DNA from: Heliocidaris tuberculata | Lineage: Eukaryota; Echinodermata; Echinoidea; Camarodonta; Echinometridae | NCBI GenBank assembly: GCA_025618425.1 | Contig: CM046833.1 | Coordinates: 124,001-188,000 of the forward strand | Reading direction: 5' to 3' | DNA length: 64,000 nucleotides | Shown: piece after piece, positions 54,951 through 64,000 of the stretch | Layout of the letters: every line of letters starts with the position of its first letter | Numbering within the stretch: the stretch's first letter is position 1 | Notes under the pieces: model-generated | The model's input: only the letters and a program-made list of their open reading frames with translations | The model's database searches: none | Told to the model about the DNA's origin: nothing | Translations under genes and position numbers: made by a program

Positions 54951-57100
54951 GTACAGATGTACTACTATTTTCACGATTGCATTTTTTTAAGGGGGTATGT
55001 ATGTGTCCGTCTGCAAGAAGCATATTTGTGTTTGTCATTCATTTTTGTTCATAGTAGGTCCTATTTCTAGCCATTCATTCAAAGTGAAGATGAAAATGAT
55101 ACAAACTTAAGATCCCATCTAACATTTCAACAAAGCAGATGGTTAGATGGGCCAACCCTCCCTCTCCCCCACCGGGCCCCTCCCTCATCAGGCCGAGTCA
55201 TCCCTCATCCCACCTTTTAAAAGTATGGAAATGACATATTGCATTGGACATAATGTAAAGATGGCAATGTTACATCATTTTTATAATTATTTTAACCACA
55301 TTGCAGGCCTTCATCGGGGGCTGGGAATATTTCTGTGTGCTCTATCCCCTTAATCTTGCATAATAGACCTACCTGTAAATGGGTCTATTACAATCGTGCA
55401 CACAGTATAGTAACTACAATTTGCAATATGGAGTCATATCACTGCCTATGTGTGGTAAGTAGGCTGAGCACAACGTGCATGGTTAATTTTGAATTGATCT
55501 TGAAATGTATATTTCAATTCAAAATAGGCTGAATTTGGCAGGGTCCTTTAATTAATGAATAGTCTATTCTACTACACCTTACAAGATTTGAACAAATGTA
55601 TTCATAAATGTAGGCCTAGTCCTATGTTCCAAATTTTCCAAGAGACTGCTAATGATTGAATATTCACTTTTGTTTATTTATTTTATCTCTTTCCCCTCAG
55701 TTTGTGCATGAATAACTATGTCCCTCTATTCTTCTTGGACAATTTTAAGGAAAGGTGTAAGGAAAAAAGACTATTAGTGTGTAGTCTTTAGAATAGGCCA
55801 TTTATAATCATACACTGGTGTTATATATATGATAACAGTGTATAAATGGGCGTACTGGATGGGGCCTGGCGGCTGCAGCACCCTCCCCCCCCCCCCCCCC
55901 CTGCCCCTGGATTTTCAATGTGCAGATATTCTGGCAACCAGCACATCATGTTTGGGCAGCAAGATTCCCGAATATCCTCATTTTTATTCAGCGGGATGCC
56001 TGAATATCCATCTTTTGTTGGCAACGATGTGCCCAAATATATTTTAAAAAATAAAAATTTTGCGCACTTGCTTTGCTCGTGTGCAGAAAATTTATAAACT
56101 GAAAGACTGATATTAAAAGACGTCCCCCCCCCCCAACATGCCTATCAGTGTACGGGAATTGGCCCTGCAACCAATGACTGAAAATGCCCCCCAATAGAAA
56201 AAGCAATGGATGGGAGGGGCAGATCTACATATATTTTCTACCCCCTCCCTCTCCCTTAATTATGCAAAGCTCAATCACTCAATCTCGTGTAGGCTTGATC
56301 TTTTTGTGCCCCTCCCCTTTGAAGTCGCTTCCGCTTCCTCTTGACAATCTGTGCCAACCACCTATGCAAGAAGCAATCCAAGCAACATTACACAAACGAC
56401 AGCTTGAATACTTAGACTAAATGCCTCACCCCCCCCCCCCCTTCCATATGCTTTAGGGCTAGTCTTACATCCACACTTCACTCCCAATGTTTATTTATTT
56501 ATTTATTTTTTTTATTTATCAATTGATTTTTTTATATGCGCACACAAGCATCCCTTTCCCCTGAAAATAAGCTTCTAAGTACCTGGCAGGTGACGATAGA
56601 TTCCAGCTTGCTGTCTATCCGTTGGGTCCGGTCACAAAAAGCGACTGCGTGTGTCTAGCTATTAGACTACACACATATTGCGTAATCACAATGCGTGAAT
56701 CTCAATGCATGCATGGCAATCGACAATGCTCACATATGATATATCAGCCACAAAAATGTCTACTTCGAGTGACACAAGGGTACCTTTTGTATTTTCGAGG
56801 TATGCAAAGGTAGGTGATAGGTTTTGTTTTGTTTTTGTTGACAATAAAATAAAATAAGTTCTAACTTGTAGGTCTAACGACCTTACATTTGCATCGCCAT
56901 CGCATCTGCAGTCTTCAGCTGCTGACACTGAGCAATCGGGAGCTCGGCCGCGGTGGAGCTCCGCTACTACTAGAATTACCATTATTAAACTTAAGGCATT
57001 ACTTCACAATCACATGCAGGACTCGTCTTAACTCATTAACTTATGCATAATTTACATTTGCCCCAGGCGTCATATGATAAATTGGTCTACGATTTTCTGC
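54951..57100. other. No gene seen
   Basis: AT-rich sequence with C-runs at 55884-55900, 56125-56133 and 56430-56440. No exon with plausible domain. Short frames on both strands overlap and lack similarity to anything I recognise. Confidence 0.5.
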
Positions 57101-57670
57101 GTGATTTAATGGGGCACTGTAGACGTAGATGTAGGTGGCTACGGAATATGGGCTGTGGTTTTTGTGTTCACGTTAATCTACGAGCATCATGCCATTCCTT
57201 GTATTGGTCCTTTGGGGCATGACAGGGCAAATCTGTACAGAGGCTGCTGAGAAGATTGTACGGAAATTGTGCAATTTAAGTGCTGTTGCCGCAGCATCCG
57301 CACGGAAATCGTATGGAGCCCATCTGAAAAATGTTTTGAGGCGGCTGCACGGCCATGCCTGGCGCGGGAGCTGTGGGGTTGCCACGGAATGACTGCCCAA
57401 TATCACGGATACTTCACAAGCAGCAAGCGGCCACCTTGCGATAGCTGTGCGATGGCTGTGCGAATGTCCCACGAGTCTACAATCATATATTGATGTTTAT
57501 TTGTCCCCATTTTCAACGAAAATTGTGTGTTTGCTGCATGATCAGCGCGAGGCCTCCATGCGATGCCCGTGCGGGAATTGTGCAATGCCACCTATGACAT
57601 GTCTACGAGCTGCAGGCTTACAATGTTTTCAAATTTGTATAACTGCCCGCGAAACAAAATTGTCGCTCTA
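57101..57670. other. Unexplained GC-richer block
   Basis: Composition changes to CpG-rich, with repeated words such as TGTGCGATGGCTGTGCGAATG, partly open on both strands. It could be an unknown transposon fragment or a repeat. Confidence 0.35.
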
Positions 57671-57742
57671 GGCCACTGAGCCTATGAATCCATACCAAAA
57701 TCTCATTTCCTCCTCTTGCCTCTGCACGGAGGCCGCACAGGA

Positions 57743-58278
57743 AGGCAGCGGAATGGCACCGATCTTACAAAATAGATGAAATGAAAATTAACAAGGCCAT
57801 TAATTAGGGGAAGGGTGTGGGAGGGAGTTGTATCATTGTCTTTGCTCATTCTTCTTCCCTCTCTCACTTTCCTCTTTTTTGTGTTTCTTTTCTGACTTAT
57901 TCCCCCTTGTTTAACCAATTGATTGAGGGAAGAGCATGTGCCCTGTAGCTATTCAAGTGAGTGTGTGTTGTTGTTTTTTTTTTTTGAGAAACATACCATG
58001 GATCTAGGGGGGGCAGCGGGATGGCACCGATCTTACAAAATAGATAAAATGAAAATTAACAAGGCCATTAATTAGGGGGAGGGTGTGGGAGGGAGTTGTA
58101 TCATTGTCTTTGCTCATTCTTCTTCCCTCTCTCACTTTCCTCTTTTTTGTGTGTCTTTTCTGACTTATTCCCCTTGTTTAACCAATTGATTGAGGGAAGA
58201 GCATGTGCCCTGTAGCTATTCAACTGAGTGTGTGTTGTTGGTTTTTTTTTTGAGAAACATACCATTGATTTATGATTT
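57743..58278. repeat. Tandem duplication, period 268 bp
   Basis: The segment beginning GGCACCGATCTTACAAAATAG at 57755 recurs at 58023 and the two copies align over about 250 bases with a handful of differences. Confidence 0.88.
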
Positions 58279-59211
58279 ATTCTGACAAGATAAACTTTAC
58301 ATACACTGCTCTCATAGTCAATAATTGTCATCTCTGCTGTTCATTTTTGCAATTTTCCCCTCTAAATTCCATCAATTATATGACTAAATGTTATATGTGT
58401 GTATTGATATTATCCAAAGATTTTCAAGACCTCATTTCATTTTGGATGAAAGATGGATAAATAAAGAAATAAAAAGCTACATAGAAGTCTGTACAGCTTA
58501 CCATATACTCAGTCTTTGTCATGGTGGGTGACATCACTTGCCTTATCATTAATAAACAGGCCTGCCAATAACAACACTATCCCTAACCATATCTTTGATA
58601 AAAAAAATGTTCTGCAAATGTCACCAGAGCATAGATCAAAGCAAAATCAGTGTCAGAAATTTTCAAATGACTTCCTACAACAGGCAGCCATGCCTTCAAA
58701 ACTGCAGCTACCTTGCCCCCACCGTCGCTTAATGACTTTCCAACGCAAAAAGGTGACAAGCTGGAAATACCACCATGGTGTAGAGAAGATCAAGTTCAAC
58801 ATTTTGTTGTGATTTGCGATCTCATCCAATCAGTTAGGAGTGTGCAAGTTGCATTATAAGATTGCAAACTTAATCCAAGCCTAGTAAAACATTGTCAAAG
58901 CATACTTGCAATCACAGGACAGAAAAAAAAAACATCCTGAAACATCCTGATGATCAAGGTAATTGTGATCTGATCTACTACTACCGGTACTGCCTGGTCT
59001 AGCATACTTGCACTGATTTGACAAGCTTTTTCCATTCTGATACAAGGAATTATATTGGACAAGATATAGTTTGTAAAAGTCAATTTGTATTAATTTATTT
59101 ATTTTTGTTGGGGTTTTTTTGTATGAGTTCATTTTGGTGCAATATTTCTGCAACTGAGATGTTGACAGCAACCATCAGTAACACAGCCCCAAATATAAAA
59201 AGTTCTTTTAA
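58279..59211. other. No gene seen
   Basis: AT-rich anonymous sequence. Short frames only. Confidence 0.5.
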
Positions 59212-60135
59212 AGGGGAAGTCTAGTCTAAGTATGAAGTTGTTCCAAAGGAAAGGGGGAATAAATCAAAGAAAACCAGATATTTTTTTTTCCTTTTTAAAT
59301 CAGTCAAGTGATAAGAAAGTCCTGATTTTGTTTTAAAGTTGTAATCATTAGACACTCATGATTTTCAAATTGAAAAATAAATAATAGCACCTCAGTGTGA
59401 TTCAGGACAGCGATCCCACTTGTTCCAACATTTATTAAGGTTGAAATGTCATTTTCCAACTTTATGACTTGGTATGACTTTTTTTGGAGAACCTATCTAT
59501 ATGTATAACAACATGCTATCTCGAAAATATTTTTAGTACAGTTCCAAGGGAAAAAACGTGCTTCATAAAAAATTGGAAATCAATAGTCAATAATATTTGT
59601 GTTGAACAAATGTCTCCAAGTACATCATTGTAGGATGATGAATTTTTTTATTCATTCGTTTCAAACATATTTATTACAGTCTTCCTTATACAGGGCGGCA
59701 CTTTACTTTCAATGAAGAATATTGCTCTTTCAAGAGGCCCTGTCTGTACAATTAAAAACATATAAAACATTAAGCATGTATGCAAAAGTAGAATATAAAA
59801 GAAAAAAAAAACAATAAGGAACTAAGGTGTAGAATAAAAATCAAGAAAAACTGTCTAAACAACATACTTGCATACACAAGGAAAACAAGACAAGTTGAAT
59901 GAACAAAGATGAGGGAAAGTGGCTTCTCAAAGGGCATTTAAAATATGTACCTGTTAAGTGTTGACATTGCCTCTTAAAGGACAGCTCCTGTATGGATGGT
60001 ATGGTAGTGATGACAACTTTTTAAATTGCTGGTATTTTTCTTTTTTTTTTAATTTTTGTTCAAACTTTCACCAATCTGTTTCTCTGATTTTTCTTGATTT
60101 ATCCAGATTAACTTGTTAGAAAATTAGATTGCCCT
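59212..60135. mobile_element. TTAA-type foldback miniature element with an insertion
   Basis: The left end AGGGGAAGTCTAGTC follows TTAA (59208-59211); the right end GATTGCCCT precedes CTAA. Inner arms are inverse copies (TAAATCAAAGAAAACCAGAT against TCTGATTTTTCTTGATTTAT). Between about 59640 and 59990 lies extra sequence that looks like a minus-strand LINE or SINE tail. Confidence 0.55.
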
Positions 60136-61175
60136 CTAAATTCAACAACATCATTCTTTACAATATGGATGCCATGTGCAGAAGCATGCACTTGTTTAGG
60201 GTAAATACACCAACTGTACATGTATTTTTTTCTTTCTGTTGTACTCTAAACAGACATGAAATGCATAATGAAAATTGTATCATTCAAAGCTTACTCTTTA
60301 CAAAAGTAATGAGAGTCCAGTGAAAGTCATTACTCAAGTCAAAATCCAACAGCAATAAATAATTGCTGTTTTGTATAAAATTTATGAACAAATTATAGTA
60401 GTAAACTGTTTAGCATGTAGTGCACCAATTTTCACCTGATAGCTACATGTATGTATGTATACACATGTACTTGTGATGAATATGAATTGGAAATGTGGTA
60501 TAATAATTACCTTAGACATCATTATTCATATTCTGTTAAGATATATTATTCTAAAAAACTTTACTCTCTCTCTCTTTGTACAAAAAGTACACAAGCTAAT
60601 AAGGTGAGAGCCTCTTTTCAAAACATTGTTAGATTCCTTATGTAATGTTTTTACAAATAAAGCTGTATATATGTAGAAATACCGGTCTGAAAACAATCAG
60701 ATAGCAGACATTCTGTGATATGTCTACAGGCACAAAATAGCTAGGACTTTTTAGAGGTTTGATTGAGGTAGACCTTGTTTAGGGGGTATGTTCAAGGGGG
60801 TTAGACTTATTTAGGGGAAAATTTTTCAAGAAAAAGTGTGAAAAACCTCAAAAAGGGTGTGATTTTGACCAATGGATAAAGCTCTTTTTTTTTTTTTTTT
60901 TTTTTTTTTCGGGGGGGGGGGGGGTTTCGGAAAACCTGTGGTCACGCGTGTGTACAGCAATATATTTGACTGCCCCTCCCCCTCCCCCTCCCCTTCCCCC
61001 TCCCCCAGGAAAATATGTTGTCCTCATTGTGAATGCTTTTTCAAAAAGCTACATTTTAGAATGGCAGTGATCCCTAGATTTGTTCTACGTTAAGTAGGCA
61101 ATACTTTTTTGAAGAAGGTGAAGATGGATAAGTATAGGAGTTGCATAGAATTTCACCTAGTGTGAACTTACTTAA
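60136..61175. other. No gene; homopolymer tracts
   Basis: AT-rich. It has a T-run with G-run at 60880-60925 and (CCCCCT)n at 60974-61006. Confidence 0.6.
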
Positions 61176-61767
61176 AAGCCAAGTCCACACTAATTTGAAT
61201 AAATAGAGTAAATTAAACAAGCATAACAGTGAAAATTTCACTGAAAATCAGATGTAAAATAAGAAAGTTACGGCATTTTGAAGTTTTGCATTATTTCTTG
61301 AAGCAGTGATATGCATAACCTGGGCAGTATGCAAATGAGTAAGCCGATGATATCACACACTCACTTTTCTTTATGTATTTTATTATATAAAATATCATAT
61401 ATTTCAATTTTTTGCTTCAATAATGTAAAACCTGGTTTGACTCCTTATGTAACATGTAAAATCATCATTATTGTAACTTATTTTGATACAAGGGAGAGAT
61501 TCTTAATTATCATATCCATAAAAATTGAAATATTTGAAATTTCATATAACAAAATATATAAGGAAAAGTGAGTGTGTGACATCATTGGTTCACTCATTTG
61601 CATACTGCCCATGTTATGCATATCATTGTTTCATGAAATAATGCAAAACTTCAAAATGCCATAACTGTCTTATTTTACATCCGATTTCAGTGCAATTTTC
61701 ACTGTTATACTTGTTTGATTTTACTCTATTTATTCAAATCAACTTGATATTAGTGTGGATTTGGCCT
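61176..61767. mobile_element. 592-bp TTAA-type foldback element with long arms
   Basis: Flanked by TTAA (61172-61175 and 61768-61771), starting AAGCCAAGTCCACACTAAT and ending with a close complement. Arms exceed 200 bp and include GGGCAGTATGCAAATGAG and its inverse. TTAA duplication suggests a piggyBac- or Kolobok-related family. Confidence 0.82.
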
Positions 61768-61911
61768 TTAATCTCATGTGGAGCATTCTGAAACACACAT
61801 ACTGGAAGAATGGATGTCCTACCCCCCCCCCCCTTCTTTGATAACATAATTATTATATTTTATAGGTTATTTTAAAGAAATGTACCTGTAGCTTGAATTA
61901 TACTAGTCACT

Positions 61912-62044
61912 CTCATGTTGTGGCGTGCGCCTGTAATCCAGCTAACAGTGGAAGTTATAAACTGATTCAGCAGACCCAGGTTCGAGACTGAGTCACGTCT
62001 TTTGGATGATGACGTTAAAGGTCTCGAAAAACCCAATTATACAC

Positions 62045-62046
<2 letters not shown>
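61912..62046 (+). mobile_element. SINE with an Alu/7SL-like head
   Basis: The start GTGGCGTGCGCCTGTAATCC AGCTAAC closely follows the 5' Alu domain of 7SL RNA, and GGTTCGAGACT matches the pol III B box. The 3' part (TTTTGGATGATGACGTTAAAG) is a type shared by many invertebrate SINEs. It is followed by a (CA)n tail at 62045-62080. A tRNA origin is not excluded. Confidence 0.55.

Positions 62047-62080
<34 letters not shown>
62047..62080. repeat. (CA)n microsatellite
   Basis: Dinucleotide run directly after the SINE. Confidence 0.95.
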
Positions 62081-62081
<1 letters not shown>

Positions 62082-64000
62082 TTTAATGTTTTTAACTGAT
62101 GTCAATTTGCAGAATTTGGGTCATTAACGAAGAAGGTAAATTGTCCTCCAATATCAATTTTCTCCTGCCTGCTCATTGCAAACATTCAAATATCTTGACA
62201 TTAGCTAAATAGTTATGACACAAAGCCTGATTCATTCAAACTAGCATTTTTATTTTCTTCCATTAATTTTGACAATATTCATCATCTGTTCAAATAGTAC
62301 AATTTACATAATAGTATGGATATAAACAAGAACTTGCATTACAAGAAAGAAGGCGCGATCCCAATACCGGTAAGCAACCGCTTGTACATGTAGTGGGTAC
62401 GCCTGAATACACATTACGCAAATACAGTATAAATTAATACAAGAAAGGAAGAAAGGGACAGACAATTAAAGAGAGGGAGAGAAGTAGAGAGAAAGAAGGG
62501 AAGAGGGTAGAGAGAGAGGAAGAGGAAGAGGACTGCAACATACATGTAGTAACAATTGAGTTGTATGGCGTGCATTAATAATACAATGGCAAGATATACA
62601 TACGGTGGAGAGTACAATGTCGAAATATTCACTAGCATTCTTACAAAATGATACGGGAAACAGGTTCGGATAGTATAATAATAAAGTCAAGGCATTGGAA
62701 AGGATATCCATCACATGGATATAGGAATTGTTTGATGCAAATCAAACCCAACACTTATTTCAAATAGGCATTTCTTTCAATGAACAACATTTAAAAGAAT
62801 GTTCATGACCAAAATGTTCCTTTATGATCTTATTCTTTTAAAGTCGAATATTCTAGTATGTATATAACCTTTGAAATGATGTGTTAAAGATATTTCTAGT
62901 ATAATACAGTGCACATATATTGTTGTCCCTAAAATGCATCAAATTCACTTTTTTAGTTTTATGGTTCAATGATTAACATATCAAAATAAAGGAGAACATA
63001 AAGTCCTTTAAATGGAATAATTTGGCTTCGTCAATTTTTTTTTTTCTGATTGGAGCTTAACACGTGTTTCATTCTTTTTACCCATTCTATATTAAAGATC
63101 AAATTCATGATTGTTTGATTGTTTCCTGTCAAGTGATCACCTTTAGAGTGCATTGTACATTAACAGAAAAAGTGTGGACAGCCATATCAAAACTACCCCA
63201 AATTAAACAGCAAATCATCATTCCCAATATTCTAAATCTTGCTTTGGATAAGGCCATGAAATGAGACCAAAGTAGCAACAGTGCATTGTACCATTTGAAT
63301 GGATTATACAAACTATGATGCAGCTCATGAAACTTGAATCATGCATACATTTTGGTATATACGAAGTTGGGAATAAGCTGAACTCCTATATCTTTTTGTA
63401 GCACATTCAATCCTTGGGTCCTGCCGAGTTTTTGTTTTGTTTTGAATAAGAGAAACAACACTGATTTTCCTTGAGAGACATATTCACTTTCCAAAAAATG
63501 TGATTCTGTTATAGTTATTCAATAATAGCTGATACCCTTGCAATTCTGAAATACGGTAAATGAATGTCCAACTATATATAACACTACTGGTATTTCTAAG
63601 TTGAAATTGGCTTATGCATATAAATTTGTCAGTAATAATTATTCAAACAAACAGCATTATCATCAACAATGTCACTTATACACCTGTATATAGACCTCTA
63701 ATCATAAGATATTGATTTATCACCTTTTTAATTTTAATTTTCATAATTATTTTTCTTATGTGATTAGGAAGATCAACATATACATTAATTGCACAGCTTG
63801 ATACTCATTATAATTTTAAACATTTCTTTATCTTTAAAATGCCTCTTGCAAAAGTGGATTTAAAGATATTTTTATATCTTTCACCCCTGTGAAATTGATT
63901 TCTTGGGGTTTTTTCATAGCAGTGATCTGAAGTATTTTCCAATAATGAGGTGTAGCAATCTACTTACATGCTACAAGAATATGTTCTTCCTGTGCTGAAT
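62081..64000. other. No gene seen
   Basis: AT-rich sequence to the window end, with a GA-rich stretch at 62445-62532. No recognised exon, RNA gene or transposon end. Confidence 0.5.

Noticed and set aside
60872..61093. Open frame with poly-Phe and SPSPSP repeats
   Set aside because: Read through T-, G- and (CCCCCT)n tracts; no gene evidence.

Overview
This window looks like nuclear DNA from a multicellular animal. It has AT-rich introns with classical GT-AG splice sites, long homopolymer and microsatellite tracts, many miniature inverted-repeat elements, LINE fragments, a DIRS-type retrotransposon, and exons of Death-fold and SAM-like gene families that are expanded in marine invertebrates. 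An echinoderm (sea-urchin-like) or another marine deuterostome is my best inference; no marker gene here proves it. No database or alignment tool was available, so every family call rests on motifs read by eye.

Layout. (1) 1-2 kb: three plus-strand exons, all phase 1-1, each encoding one Death-fold-like helical domain. (2) 2-6 kb: repeats, namely a 2.2-kb interspersed repeat with a tRNA-like segment and CpG-rich tracts, a LINE 3' fragment and a CAATTG minisatellite. (3) 6.1-21.8 kb: exons of a SAM-like multi-exon gene that is now a pseudogene (one frameshift, two in-frame stops). Its introns hold several miniature elements, a complete 6.2-kb DIRS element (8696-14874), and a foldback element split by a CR1/L2-like LINE. 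(4) 22-29 kb: inverted repeats, a decayed minus-strand LINE and a second copy of the 2.2-kb repeat. (5) 29.3-48.3 kb: seven more phase 1-1 Death-fold-like exons, ending in a stop codon at 48274. One intron holds a 9.2-kb satellite array (trimeric 287-bp higher-order repeat with a 1,624-bp duplication, bordered by three telomere-type hexamers) and a 790-bp element with long inverted repeats and a 9-bp target duplication that carries a RecQ-helicase-like exon. (6) 48.3-64 kb: no convincing gene; microsatellites, tandem duplications, hAT-like and TTAA-type miniature elements, and a SINE with an Alu/7SL-like head.

The biological core is the Death-fold exon array. Ten exons that can all splice to one another in frame encode a chain of mostly tryptophan-marked helical domains, plus one long charged linker with a possible nuclear localisation signal. 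This suggests a scaffold or signalling adaptor protein built by exon duplication. Whether exons 1-3 and 4-10 form one transcript or two neighbouring paralogues cannot be decided here.
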